IMG/VR virus record: IMGVR_UViG_3300027971_000029
Coordinates: 60,558-124,557 of that record
Source: a virus
Length of the DNA stretch: 64,000 nt
Reading direction: 5' to 3' (one strand)
In this document: piece by piece, positions 13,867-20,623 of the stretch
Layout of the letters: every line of letters begins with the position of its first letter
How positions within the stretch are numbered: position 1 is the first letter of the stretch
Translations under genes and position numbers: made by a program
Notes under the pieces: generated by a model
Databases searched by the model: none
Seen by the model: only the letters and a program-made list of their open reading frames with translations
Told to the model about the DNA's origin: nothing

Positions 13867-14258
13867 TTTGTTTGCTCTGCTAGTTTCTTATATCCTGCCC
13901 AACTCGGATGCACTTTGTCTGCTTGTAGGTTTGATATGGGTAACACTGTATCACCATAGTCCTTCGCTACTAACTGAACCATCTGTTGTATATCAGGTTT
14001 GATTGCTGGCAATATCCAGAATACTCTAGCGGCTTCGACTTTTGCTCTTAACTGTTGCAGTTCCCATAGTGTACGAACACCTGCATGGTCGTTTGAACCT
14101 AGACTGATAATCACTGTGTTTGCATTCAGTTTTCTATTCGCATTCTGTTTGTTCCATTGCCAGCTATTAATACCGCCTTTAGCATATGCGACACACTCAG
14201 GTTTGAATTGATGTGTGCCAACTGCAATACTATCACCTACAATCAAACAATCAATCAT
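13863..14258 (-). CDS. SGNH/GDSL-type hydrolase, 131 aa
   Basis: The three diagnostic blocks are present: GDSIAVG (nucleophile Ser, residues about 8-14), ISLGSNDHAG (Gly and Asn of the oxyanion hole) and DKVHPSWAGY (catalytic Asp-x-x-His). SGNH enzymes cleave esters of sugars or lipids; here it might deacetylate surface polysaccharide. At 131 aa it is short for the family. The start at 14258 gives an ATGA overlap with the gene upstream. No signal peptide is visible. Confidence 0.8.
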   Translation of the reverse strand: MIDCLIVGDSIAVGTHQFKPECVAYAKGGINSWQWNKQNANRKLNANTVIISLGSNDHAGVRTLWELQQLRAKVEAARVFWILPAIKPDIQQMVQLVAKDYGDTVLPISNLQADKVHPSWAGYKKLAEQTK

Positions 14259-14596
14259 CTTGATACCCTCAGTTCGGCTTCTGGATTGTCCCAACATGCA
14301 TCACGATAATTGCTTACAAATTCAACCAGACCTTTATAAGTACCCCAACCATTCTCAGGCTCAAATATTTTATAATACTCTGGATCAGAGAGTAGGATTT
14401 TCAAACCCTCATCTAGATAATATACAATGTTTCTTGCATGAACAAACCCATGTTCATCGGGTCGCCATAGTACATTGTATAATGTCAGACCATTAGACAC
14501 TTTGACTTCACCAGCCATTATAGCCAAATTGTGTGTGATGTTGCTACTGTATACCGAACAAGGTTGAGTAACCATCAAATCAACATCAAGACTCAT
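14255..14596 (-). CDS. Conserved phage protein (MSLDVDL...NITHNLAIMA family), 113 aa
   Basis: MSLDVDLMVTQPCSVYSSNI continues THNLAIMAGE, with LYNVLWRPDEHGFVHARNIV and a C-terminal SNYRDACWDNPEAELRVSR. A widespread small family in phages with no known role. Overlaps both neighbours. Confidence 0.7.
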   Translation of the reverse strand: MSLDVDLMVTQPCSVYSSNITHNLAIMAGEVKVSNGLTLYNVLWRPDEHGFVHARNIVYYLDEGLKILLSDPEYYKIFEPENGWGTYKGLVEFVSNYRDACWDNPEAELRVSR

Positions 14597-14828
14597 CTTT
14601 ATAATCTTCCATAAAATAATTAATGTACTTCAAAGCCTCTTCAGCCTCAGGTTCTGTGCATCCATATCGTTCAATCAAAACTGTCTTCATCTCAGCATGT
14701 TCCATATATTCAATCAGGTCATCATAGTCCCAATCGAATGTATGGTCCATGTCATACCACAGAGACAGTTTGCCGTTTGCATTATAGAATGCATACCAGC
14801 AACTATTACTCCATCTGGCGTAACTCAT
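14586..14828 (-). CDS. Small phage protein, 80 aa
   Basis: MSYARWSNSCWYAFYNANGK, then SLWYDMDHTFDWDYDDLIEY: aromatic and acidic. The pattern WYxFxN......L..W...... is recognisable from other T4-like phages. Shares one base with the end of the AAA+ gene. Confidence 0.65.
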   Translation of the reverse strand: MSYARWSNSCWYAFYNANGKLSLWYDMDHTFDWDYDDLIEYMEHAEMKTVLIERYGCTEPEAEEALKYINYFMEDYKDES

Positions 14829-15937
14829 CAGAATGCATCAAAGTTAAAGTACTTCGGTACTTCTTTTGATAGAATCACAGTGATATCATCTTTCTCAAAG
14901 ATGAATTGACCACTACTGGCATTGTACTTGACCATATTGCTATTGTTCAATGATTTCTCATGCCAACCATTTCCACTGTCATCTTCAACATCTTCATCAC
15001 CAAGAGTCTCATTTAGAAGTTTAGCGGCTTCTTTTTTGTGTTTAAACCAGTAACTAATATCAATCTCTCTTTGAGTAGACAATGGCGAACCAACCCAAAC
15101 AGATGGGCTTACTCTATCTGCTTTTCTGTCACCACGCCACACTTCGACATTGTATGATGTACCACCATCAAACTCTGCTTTGACATTCAGAATACGCATA
15201 GCCTCTTGAGGTGTTTCGTTGTAACGATTCATCTCTTCGACAACTGCTTTCAGCATGTCAAAATTGAATGATGCAAACACAGATGCAATATTCACCATAG
15301 AATCGATGTGTGCTTTGTTGGCCAAGTTATCGTTGCAGTATTCACGAATGAAATTCTCATCTAAGCCTTTGAATTCTACCATATAGAAGATACGACCAGG
15401 GCGATTTCTCATATGCTCATCTACACGCCATTTGTCGTTGCTGGTTAGCATAAACAATTTTTTAGATGTGAAGATGCCATCTAGCAATGTCAACAGTCTT
15501 TCTTGGTCTTCTCTATCATAGACCTTTTCAAACTCATCAAAGAAAACAATGCATGGTTGTTCAATAGATTGAATCAATGTATTGAATTTGTCACCAGTAA
15601 ACTCAGCATTCACTACAATGGTCGGCACACCTTGCTTAGCCAACTCAACTGAGATGTTTTTACTCAATAGCGTTTTGCCTGAGCCTTTCTCACCAACAAG
15701 CATTACACCTGTACTTTGGTCACGATTCCAGAAACTATTGATAATTCTATCAGTGTTTCTAGCGGTATCACCATATAACTTTGTGGGTAGGGTGAAGTCT
15801 TCAATGTGTTCAATGAAGAAGTTTTCGTATTGGTCTTGCTTTACAACATAGTTACCAGCTGGTAACTGCTCATGCAAATCCATCGATTCTTTGGTCGCAA
15901 TACGGAATGTATTGCCTGATTTCATGTAGTAACTCAT
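14828..15937 (-). CDS. AAA+ ATPase, 369 aa
   Basis: Walker A GEKGSGKT (about residues 82-89), Walker B CIVFFDEFEKVYD (about 128-140), sensor 1 LTSND (about 163-167) and arginine-finger-like MRNRPGRIFY. The last 120 residues are outside the AAA core. Similar stand-alone ATPases occur in T4-like marine phages. It could be a remodeller of proteins or nucleic acid; the partner is unknown. It forms an operon with the 118-aa gene upstream. Confidence 0.85.
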   Translation of the reverse strand: MSYYMKSGNTFRIATKESMDLHEQLPAGNYVVKQDQYENFFIEHIEDFTLPTKLYGDTARNTDRIINSFWNRDQSTGVMLVGEKGSGKTLLSKNISVELAKQGVPTIVVNAEFTGDKFNTLIQSIEQPCIVFFDEFEKVYDREDQERLLTLLDGIFTSKKLFMLTSNDKWRVDEHMRNRPGRIFYMVEFKGLDENFIREYCNDNLANKAHIDSMVNIASVFASFNFDMLKAVVEEMNRYNETPQEAMRILNVKAEFDGGTSYNVEVWRGDRKADRVSPSVWVGSPLSTQREIDISYWFKHKKEAAKLLNETLGDEDVEDDSGNGWHEKSLNNSNMVKYNASSGQFIFEKDDITVILSKEVPKYFNFDAF

Positions 15938-15945
15938 AATAAACC

Positions 15946-16302
15946 TTATGTATTTCGTGTCATTTGGCGCAAAATTCTAACATTATCATCTGGTGCTAGA
16001 TAGCATCTCGCATTGATTATGGTTGAATTTTCAAGTAGATTCTCCATCTTTGTGAATTCGATTAATTTATTCTCAATCATGTATTTGACCAAGTGGTCAG
16101 CAACTCTCCATTTGATGGCATCTGGATTCAAACTGATGGTATCAAAATTTGATAATGTTATGTTCACATTAACAAGTTTACCACCAATAGCAATGTCAGT
16201 GTACTTACCAACATAATTGTTGTCCCAAACATCATTAAGAATTGTAGAACTACCGACACCACCATTCACAATTGGCAGTGCTGTAGAATTAGAAAATGCC
16301 AT
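15946..16302 (-). CDS. Conserved phage protein, 118 aa
   Basis: MAFSNSTALPIVNGGVGSST, then beta-rich middle and NARCYLAPDDNVRILRQMTR at the end. Located between tRNA-Leu(UAA) and the AAA+ ATPase, so it may partner with the latter. No family recognised. Confidence 0.6.
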   Translation of the reverse strand: MAFSNSTALPIVNGGVGSSTILNDVWDNNYVGKYTDIAIGGKLVNVNITLSNFDTISLNPDAIKWRVADHLVKYMIENKLIEFTKMENLLENSTIINARCYLAPDDNVRILRQMTRNT

Positions 16303-16340
16303 ATTTAATCACTCTCATAACTAACTCCTTCATAAAAAAC

Positions 16341-16424
16341 TGGTGCGAGTGGCGGGACTCGAACCCGCATACCTTGCGGCGGCAGATTTTAAGTCTGCTG
16401 TGTATACCATTCCACCACACTCGC
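16341..16424 (-). tRNA. tRNA-Leu(UAA)
   Basis: Acceptor GCGAGTG pairs with CACTCGC, discriminator A and encoded CCA. Anticodon loop CTTAAAA. Long variable arm as expected for Leu. Leftmost gene of the tRNA locus. Confidence 0.95.
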
Positions 16425-16429
16425 TTGAT

Positions 16430-16504
16430 TGGTCCGGCGTGAGAGAATCGAACTCCCATCAGAAGGGTAGAAGCCTACTGTACTATCCATTGTACTAACG
16501 CCAG
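16430..16504 (-). tRNA. tRNA-Arg(UCU)
   Basis: Acceptor CTGGCGT/ACGCCGG (one U-G pair), D stem GTAC/GTAC, anticodon loop CTTCTAC, T stem GGGAG/CTCTC, encoded CCA. The anticodon stem GTAGG/CCTTC has a U28-U42 mismatch. Confidence 0.88.
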
Positions 16505-16510
16505 AATATT

Positions 16511-16777
16511 TTATTTGAATATTGCAGACCACTTCTGCAATTTTTGTCGTTTAAGACCTGATGCATTCAGTAATTCTTCTCGGTTAATCATACCTGATTC
16601 AACCATCAATTCAATCATGCAATGCAAGTCACCTAACTCTTCAGTTAATCGTTGCTTATTTGTACGCTCATTGTACATTTCATTTAGACCAAATCGGAAA
16701 CACTTGCTAATAGCCTGTGTGACCTCTGCACATTCTTCCTGTGCAATCAACATAATTTCTCTATCAACATCATTCAT
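16511..16777 (-). CDS. MazG-like NTP pyrophosphohydrolase, 88 aa
   Basis: IAQEECAEVTQAISKCFRFG and LTEELGDLHCMIELMVESG form the E-x2-E...E-x2-D pattern of the MazG/all-alpha NTP-PPase fold that hydrolyses nucleoside triphosphates. AGGAG lies 8 nt upstream of the ATG at 16777; the longer open frame runs into the tRNA-Leu(UAG) region. It sits between two tRNA genes. Possibly lowers (p)ppGpp or cleans the dNTP pool. Confidence 0.8.
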   Translation of the reverse strand: MNDVDREIMLIAQEECAEVTQAISKCFRFGLNEMYNERTNKQRLTEELGDLHCMIELMVESGMINREELLNASGLKRQKLQKWSAIFK

Positions 16778-16835
16778 TGTGCTTTCTCCTAATGAATGCA
16801 TTATAACACAACCACACAGACTTGTGTGGCAATAA

Positions 16836-16919
16836 TGGTGCCCCAAGAGAGACTCGAACTCTCAATCCTTTCGGCACTGGTTTCTAAGACCAGCGTGTAT
16901 ACCATTCCACCATCGGGGC
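16836..16919 (-). tRNA. tRNA-Leu(UAG)
   Basis: Acceptor GCCCCGA/TTGGGGC, anticodon stem GCTGGT with loop CTTAGAA, long variable arm, encoded CCA. Confidence 0.95.
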
Positions 16920-16946
16920 ATAAATTTGCATTGCTTTTAAATTATA

Positions 16947-17141
16947 TTCAACATCTCGTAGCCAGGATTCTGTTTTTACCCTAACATTAATCTTTGCCAC
17001 AACCCGAATCAATAGCGCAAGTGTTGCCTGACTCTGTTTGTGTTGCTTGTTATATCACGGTAGTTTAATGCTTTCGCTCCTACACACACTTGCCACAAGT
17101 CCTGAACTTCCTCTGTTACCAGCGTTAGGTCGGATGTTGAA
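16947..17141 (-). ncRNA. rnpB: RNase P RNA-like ncRNA (minimal rnpB)
   Basis: A 195-nt RNA inside the tRNA array. The ends pair perfectly over 9 bp (P1: UUCAACAUC with GAUGUUGAA). Next come a P2-type helix CCUAAC/GUUAGG and a mini P3 hairpin CUG-GUAA-CAG. It has the two universal RNase P core blocks in the right order: AGGAAGUUCAGGACU (compare AGGAAAGUCCGGGCU in E. coli) and ACAGAAUCCUGGCU (compare ACAGAACCCGGCUU). The P4 helix equivalent is kept by compensating changes (CAGGA/UCCUG against CCGGG/CCCGG). A CAAACAGAG block resembles conserved region II, and a distant pair GCAAGUGU/ACACUUGC closes the middle. Much shorter than bacterial RNase P RNA (about 350-400 nt). Expected role: 5' trimming of the phage tRNAs. 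No promoter of its own is obvious. Confidence 0.85.
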
Positions 17142-17147
17142 ATTCTT

Positions 17148-17223
17148 TGGTGCTACCTAGAGGAATCGAACCTCTTTCAATGGTTCTTCAGACCACCGCT
17201 ATGACCACATCAGCTAAAGTAGC
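17148..17223 (-). tRNA. tRNA-Phe(GAA)
   Basis: Acceptor GCTACTT/AGGTAGC, anticodon loop CTGAAGA closed by GTGGT/ACCAT, T loop TTCGATT, encoded CCA. Lies 6 nt upstream of the RNase P RNA-like gene. Confidence 0.95.
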
Positions 17224-17224
17224 A

Positions 17225-17298
17225 TGGTGCTCTCACCGAGAATTGAACTCAGAATTCATCCTTACCAAGGATGTGTTATACCACTTAACTATGAGAGC
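17225..17298 (-). tRNA. tRNA-Thr(GGU)
   Basis: Acceptor GCTCTCA/TGAGAGC, anticodon stem CATCC/GGATG with loop TTGGTAA, T loop TTCAATT, encoded CCA. One nucleotide from tRNA-Phe. Confidence 0.95.
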
Positions 17299-17403
17299 GA
17301 TTGAATTTGTAAGTAGTTTCACCCATATTATTGAAACCATTCACCTTAGTATATAAAGCCGGCAAGGTCTCGGTACGCCACTTGGGATACTCAACAAAGG
17401 TGC

Positions 17404-17498
17404 TCCGATGCGTTTACGGGACTCGAACCCGTCCTTCTTTTTCATTAGTTGGCTCTTCGAAGAAGCCTTCTAGCGAGTCTTTCTCTTGCTGACACTTA
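17404..17498 (-). pseudogene. Degenerate tRNA-like element, Arg(UCG)-type
   Basis: The anticodon arm GGCTT-CTTCGAA-GAGCC (anticodon UCG) and the T arm ACGGG-TTCGAGT-CCCGT are intact, joined by an 18-nt variable region. The D region folds only as AGCxxGAG/CTCGCT without the GG dinucleotide. I find no 7-bp acceptor stem and no CCA. It looks like a decayed tRNA or a tRNA-derived RNA. The 105 nt further left (17299-17403) hold a GTTTCA/TGAAAC hairpin but no gene. Confidence 0.5.
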
Positions 17499-17505
17499 CA
17501 AAACT

Positions 17506-17580
17506 TGGTACCTTGTGACGGGATTGAACCGCCGACCTTCTCCGTGTAAAAGAGTTACTCTACCGCTGAGTTAACAAGGC
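17506..17580 (-). tRNA. tRNA-Val(UAC)
   Basis: Acceptor GCCTTGT/ACAAGGT, D stem ACTC/GAGT, anticodon loop TTTACAC, T stem GGCGG/CCGTC, encoded CCA. Confidence 0.92.
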
Positions 17581-17583
17581 AAA

Positions 17584-18159
17584 TTACATAGTGGGACCGT
17601 TGCCGTTTTTAAAGCCAACGGAACCACCTTCTTCATTGATTCTCTTAATCACATCTTCAAAGAGAATTGGTCTAAAATCTGTTTGTTCTACACAAACACA
17701 ATGGTAACGGGTGTCAATTTCATATTCACCCCACACTTCAGTCTTCACACGGTTTGAATGGGTGTGACCATGAATGTTTGTACCAAAACGACCTAGACTG
17801 TCACTATGAATTGGGATATGACTAAGAATCATTCCATTCATTACATGATATGCTCTCAATTCACGAAAATGAATTCTGTATTCATCATCACGAAAGATAT
17901 CATGGTTACCACGAATCAGAACTTTATCACCATTCAGCCTGTGCATGATGCTAAGTGCCTTTCGGTTGATTACAACATCACCGAGGTGGTACACTTTATC
18001 ATTTGGTCGAACAGTTTCGTTCCATCGCTTGACCATTTCTTCATCCATATCTTCTGGATTGTCCCATGGTCTTAATTTCGTTACTCCGTCATCACGAAGA
18101 AACTTACACACTCCAGCATGACCAAAATGTGTGTCACTTGTTAAAAATACTGAAGGCAT
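17584..18159 (-). CDS. Metallophosphoesterase (calcineurin-like), 191 aa
   Basis: Metal-binding blocks in order: SDTHFGHAG (D-x-H), VYHLGDVV (GD), LIRGNHDIF (GNHD), ILSHIPIH and IHGHTHSNR (GHxH). This is the full two-metal site of calcineurin-like phosphoesterases. Related phage enzymes act on phosphoesters of nucleotides or nucleic-acid ends; the substrate here is not evident. Located among the tRNA genes, which would suit an RNA-processing role, but that is speculation. Confidence 0.88.
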   Translation of the reverse strand: MPSVFLTSDTHFGHAGVCKFLRDDGVTKLRPWDNPEDMDEEMVKRWNETVRPNDKVYHLGDVVINRKALSIMHRLNGDKVLIRGNHDIFRDDEYRIHFRELRAYHVMNGMILSHIPIHSDSLGRFGTNIHGHTHSNRVKTEVWGEYEIDTRYHCVCVEQTDFRPILFEDVIKRINEEGGSVGFKNGNGPTM

Positions 18160-18182
18160 AATTTTCTCCTATTAATTCGCTT

Positions 18183-18258
18183 TGGGTTGTGCTATGAGGA
18201 TTGAACTCATACTATCTCGGTCACAGCGAGAGGTGCAGACCACTACACTAAGCACAAC
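18183..18258 (-). tRNA. tRNA-His(GUG)
   Basis: Acceptor TTGTGCT/AGCACAA, with C73 and an encoded G at -1, the hallmark of tRNA-His. Anticodon loop CTGTGAC on stem TCTCG/CGAGA, encoded CCA. Confidence 0.95.
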
Positions 18259-18275
18259 CCAAAACAAATTGGTAT

Positions 18276-18283
18276 CATAAATA
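18276..18283 (+). promoter_or_regulatory. Late-promoter-like box (CATAAATA)
   Basis: CATAAATA on the plus strand, one base from the T4 late box TATAAATA. It lies 5 nt before the ATG of the plus-strand gene at 18289, so the predicted message would be leaderless; a coincidental match is possible. Confidence 0.45.
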
Positions 18284-18288
18284 TAAGG

Positions 18289-18531
18289 ATGTTTTGGACC
18301 ATTGTCATCATAAGCGTTGGTATTATATCACCAAACATTCAATATGTGGGGCAATTTACAGAAGAAGCCCAATGTACGAATGCTTTGGCAACTCTGAAGA
18401 CTCAAACTTATCCACCGCAAGTAAAACTAACATGCGCTCAATTTCCTGAGCCACCGATACCTCCTGCGCCACCGCCACCAGCTAAAGTCACACCAAAAGA
18501 ATCAATATCTTCAAAAGATGCTAAGAAATGA
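18289..18531 (+). CDS. Small anchored protein with proline-rich tail, 80 aa
   Basis: MFWTIVIISVGIISPNIQYV is a signal or anchor, followed by FTEEAQCTNALATLKTQTY and VKLTCAQ (two Cys), then a Pro-rich stretch (PEPPIPPAPPPPAKVTPKE). The first part has the same layout as the small two-Cys proteins at 4260 and 4466. One of only three clear plus-strand genes; it overlaps the next one by 4 nt. Function unknown, perhaps a periplasm-spanning lysis or virion protein. Confidence 0.65.
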   Translation: MFWTIVIISVGIISPNIQYVGQFTEEAQCTNALATLKTQTYPPQVKLTCAQFPEPPIPPAPPPPAKVTPKESISSKDAKK

Positions 18532-19019
18532 TTGACCCGTTTACAGCATTTGCATTAGCACAAGGTGCTGTTGCTGGTATTAAAAAAGCAATTGCATTAG
18601 GCAAAGACATTAATGGTCTTATACATGAATTCAGTGCATTCTACAAAGCCGCTGATGATGTACATCACTCGGCAGTAAAAGCTAAAATAGATTCTATTCG
18701 CATGAGTAATGCTGAGATAAGTGCCAGAGCATTACAAATTGCTATGGCATCAAGAGCATTAAGACAACATGAAAAAGAACTCAAAGACATTCTATTTTGG
18801 TCTGGTAATGCTGAAGTCTATTATGAAATGCAAGCAGAACGAAAAAGAATGATAGATGAGCGTCAAGCAGAAGAAAAAAGAGTAGAAGAGCAAAAACAAA
18901 AAGACCGTGAAGCCAAAGCAAGGGCTATGATGGGCACTCTTTGGATTATGGGTTCTCTTTGCATTGTCATACCAATGTGTACAATTCTCTTTCAACTGAT
19001 AACAGTCAAACATTTATAA
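18528..19019 (+). CDS. DPxTAFAxAQ-type membrane protein, 163 aa (paralogue of 38363-39040)
   Basis: MIDPFTAFALAQGAVAGIKK at the N-terminus matches MDPITAFAMAQAAIGAIRKG in the minus-strand protein at 38363-39040. Both have a long charged helical middle (here MQAERKRMIDERQAEEKRVE) and a C-terminal membrane helix (MGTLWIMGSLCIVIPMCTIL). Family members occur in T4-like marine phages next to structural genes. Virion or lysis association is inferred from the paralogue's neighbours. Confidence 0.7.
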   Translation: MIDPFTAFALAQGAVAGIKKAIALGKDINGLIHEFSAFYKAADDVHHSAVKAKIDSIRMSNAEISARALQIAMASRALRQHEKELKDILFWSGNAEVYYEMQAERKRMIDERQAEEKRVEEQKQKDREAKARAMMGTLWIMGSLCIVIPMCTILFQLITVKHL

Positions 19020-19093
19020 TGGAGCGGAGTGAGAGAATCGAACTCTCAACGGAAGATTGGAAATCTACAGTTTTACCATTAAACTAACCCCGC
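19020..19093 (-). tRNA. tRNA-Gly(UCC)
   Basis: Acceptor GCGGGGT/ACTCCGC, discriminator U, anticodon loop TTTCCAA, T stem GAGAG/CTCTC, encoded CCA. Anticodon stem GTAGA/TCTTC has a U28-U42 mismatch, as in tRNA-Arg(UCU). Its 3' end abuts the stop of the convergent plus-strand gene. Confidence 0.9.
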
Positions 19094-19097
19094 AAAT

Positions 19098-19135
19098 GCA
19101 CCGATGCTTATTCAAGCAGAAGCAATGTTCGGTGC
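19098..19135 (-). other. Stem-loop between two tRNA-Gly genes
   Basis: GCACCGA pairs with TCGGTGC, and inside it TGCTT pairs with AAGCA, giving a long hairpin. It may be a processing signal or the remains of a tRNA. About 40 nt to its left hold nothing I recognise. Confidence 0.4.
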
Positions 19136-19175
19136 CACACAAAGGCAAGATTTAAAAAGAGCCTGCACTCTATAC

Positions 19176-19250
19176 TGGAGCGGGTAGAGGGAATCGAACC
19201 CTCAACTAAACCTTGGCAAGGTCTTGTGTTACCACTAGCACCATACCCGC
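19176..19250 (-). tRNA. tRNA-Gly(GCC)
   Basis: Acceptor GCGGGTA/TACCCGC, discriminator U, anticodon loop TTGCCAA on stem AGACC/GGTTT, T stem GAGGG/CCCTC, encoded CCA. Confidence 0.94.
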
Positions 19251-19253
19251 ATA

Positions 19254-19742
19254 CTACGCCTCAGCTAATTCTTGTTCAGCCAAGATTCTTTTCAGTCTAT
19301 CAGCACAGAAACTTGCGGCTGGCGCATCTGGCTTGACCATTGGTGTCACATTACATGTACCTTTGATATAACCAATTGCTTGTTGCACTACGCAAGAACT
19401 TCCGTGTTCATCAGATTTGTTCAAGTCCAAATGAACTTCAACATGTCTATCTTCAAGCACATCGGCTAACGATTGAAACAATTCTGAAACCTTGTAGACT
19501 TCAGTCATCAATCTCATAGCAGGTTTGCTTTTCTTGTGGTCATAATCTAATTCACGAGTTAAAAAACCGAAAATCTTACAGCCATGGCGTCCATCAATAT
19601 GAACTACAACAGCCAATGCATAATCTGCATACCACACGCCGTCAACTCTAACTCTTTCTGAATCAGCACCGAGATATACTTTCGTGTCAGGTCCTTGATT
19701 CACAATGAATTGTTTCACTTTTTCGATTTCAAAATTTTTCAT
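19254..19742 (-). CDS. RNase H-like protein of the DUF458/YkuK type, 162 aa
   Basis: VYLGADSERV (first catalytic-like Asp), VEVHLDLNKSDEHGSS and MVKPDAPAASFCADRLKR are the three blocks of the YkuK/DUF458 family, which is predicted to have an RNase H-like fold. The acidic residues D26 and D104 or so would bind metal. It could process RNA; lying inside the tRNA locus makes this plausible but unproven. Length fits the family. Confidence 0.75.
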   Translation of the reverse strand: MKNFEIEKVKQFIVNQGPDTKVYLGADSERVRVDGVWYADYALAVVVHIDGRHGCKIFGFLTRELDYDHKKSKPAMRLMTEVYKVSELFQSLADVLEDRHVEVHLDLNKSDEHGSSCVVQQAIGYIKGTCNVTPMVKPDAPAASFCADRLKRILAEQELAEA

Positions 19743-19758
19743 AGATACTTCTTTCTTA

Positions 19759-19833
19759 TGGCACCCCGCCAGGGATTCGAACCCCGTCCCACGGTTTTGG
19801 AGACCGTCATGCTGCCGTTAACACCAGCGAGAT
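19759..19833 (-). tRNA. tRNA-Trp(CCA)
   Basis: Acceptor ATCTCGC/GCGGGGT with two U-G pairs, discriminator G, anticodon stem ACGGT/ACCGT with loop CTCCAAA, encoded CCA. Confidence 0.93.
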
Positions 19834-19836
19834 ATA

Positions 19837-19912
19837 TGGTCCTCTCGAAAGGAATCGAACCTTAGGTCTTTCGGTTATCAGCCGAATGCTCTACCATTAA
19901 GCTACAAGAGGA
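19837..19912 (-). tRNA. tRNA-Ile(GAU)
   Basis: Acceptor TCCTCTT/GAGAGGA, anticodon stem TTCGG/CCGAA with loop CTGATAA, T loop TTCGATT, encoded CCA. Confidence 0.94.
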
Positions 19913-19916
19913 AACT

Positions 19917-19991
19917 TGGCGGGTCCTGAGAGAATCGAACTCCCACTCGTAGGTTCGTAGCCTACTGTAATATCCATTTTACTAAAGACCC
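19917..19991 (-). tRNA. tRNA-Arg(ACG)
   Basis: Acceptor GGGTCTT/AGGACCC, discriminator G, anticodon stem GTAGG/CCTAC with loop CTACGAA, encoded CCA. The A34 would need host TadA to become inosine and read CGU, CGC and CGA. Confidence 0.94.
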
Positions 19992-19995
19992 ATAT

Positions 19996-20070
19996 TGGTG
20001 GTGATAGTTGGATTCGAGCCAACGACCTACTGCGTATGAAGCAGTTGCACTACCGCTGTGCTATATCACC
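19996..20070 (-). tRNA. tRNA-Met(CAU), probably elongator
   Basis: Acceptor GGTGATA/TATCACC fully paired, anticodon stem ACTGC/GCAGT with loop TTCATAC, T stem GTTGG/CCAAC, encoded CCA. One of three CAU tRNAs. Confidence 0.92.
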
Positions 20071-20074
20071 ATAT

Positions 20075-20150
20075 TGGTTGCAGAGGCAGGATTCGAACCT
20101 GCGGTTCTTGGCTTATGAGACCAAGCGGATGACCACTTCCATACTCTGCG
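20075..20150 (-). tRNA. tRNA(CAU) with unpaired C1-A72, initiator-like
   Basis: Acceptor CGCAGAG/CTCTGCA leaves a C1-A72 mismatch, the feature that marks bacterial initiator tRNA. Anticodon loop CTCATAA. It lacks the three G-C pairs of classic initiators (stem TTGGT/GCCAA) and has G11-C24 rather than A11-U24. Encoded CCA. Identity between initiator Met and Ile2 is open. Confidence 0.88.
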
Positions 20151-20155
20151 ACAAT

Positions 20156-20232
<77 letters not shown>

Positions 20233-20241
20233 ATAAAAACT

Positions 20242-20315
20242 TGGTGCCCCATGACAGAATCGAACTGCCGTAACCTGATTACAAAACAGGTGTAATACCA
20301 TTATACTAATAGGGC
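20242..20315 (-). tRNA. tRNA-Thr(UGU)
   Basis: Acceptor GCCCTAT/ATGGGGC, anticodon loop TTTGTAA, T stem GGCAG/CTGTC, encoded CCA. The last pair of the anticodon stem (CCTGT/TCAGG) is U-U. Confidence 0.92.
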
Positions 20316-20324
20316 GAAATAGGT

Positions 20325-20401
20325 GTCGGGCTTCCACCGACTGCTAATCAAACTACTCTGAACTCAGAGGTGATTAATCTGCCTTGATACAATCTTCAAG
20401 G
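20325..20401 (-). ncRNA. Structured spacer RNA candidate between tRNA genes
   Basis: Three hairpins in 77 nt on the minus strand: CCTTGA/TCAAGG, a TAATCA/TGATTA stem enclosing CTCTGA/TCAGAG, and GTCGG/CCGAC with a 7-nt loop. No tRNA fold and no ORF. It may be a small stable RNA like the extra RNAs in the T4 tRNA cluster, or a set of processing stems. Confidence 0.45.
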
Positions 20402-20409
20402 ACTTTTAT

Positions 20410-20487
20410 TGGTCTGTGTGGTTGGATTCGAACCAACGGCTCCTCACTTCCAAGGCGAGATGTCTGACCTGACTGACATACACACAG
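20410..20487 (-). tRNA. tRNA with UGG anticodon (Pro), second copy
   Basis: Acceptor CTGTGTG/CACACAG, D stem TGTC/GACA, anticodon stem CTCGC/GTGAG with loop CTTGGAA, T stem GTTGG/CCAAC, encoded CCA. Its sequence differs widely from the other UGG tRNA, so it is not a recent duplicate. Confidence 0.85.
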
Positions 20488-20493
20488 ATAAAA

Positions 20494-20567
20494 TGGTGGA
20501 GGATAAGAGAATCGAACTCTTGTGACTAACTTGCAAGGCTAGTATAATACCATTATATGAATCCCCC
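20494..20567 (-). tRNA. tRNA-Ala(UGC)
   Basis: Acceptor GGGGGAT/ATCCTCC, anticodon stem CTAGC/GT TAG-type with loop CTTGCAA, T loop TTCGATT, encoded CCA. The G3-U70 pair, the main alanine identity element, is present. Confidence 0.95.
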
Positions 20568-20623
20568 GAAATATGTGATTGACTACTTATCTCATTATAC
20601 GCCATCAATCAAGGCGAGTTATA

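Noticed and set aside
16947-17141. tmRNA as an alternative for the 195-nt RNA
   Set aside because: No tRNA-like acceptor/T arm with CCA and no tag reading frame; the RNase P core blocks are present instead.
17147-17356. Plus-strand ORFs of 60-90 aa across the tRNA locus, several with an RGIEP/RELN-type motif
   Set aside because: They are translations of the reverse strand of tRNA genes (T arm and anticodon arm), a common artefact.
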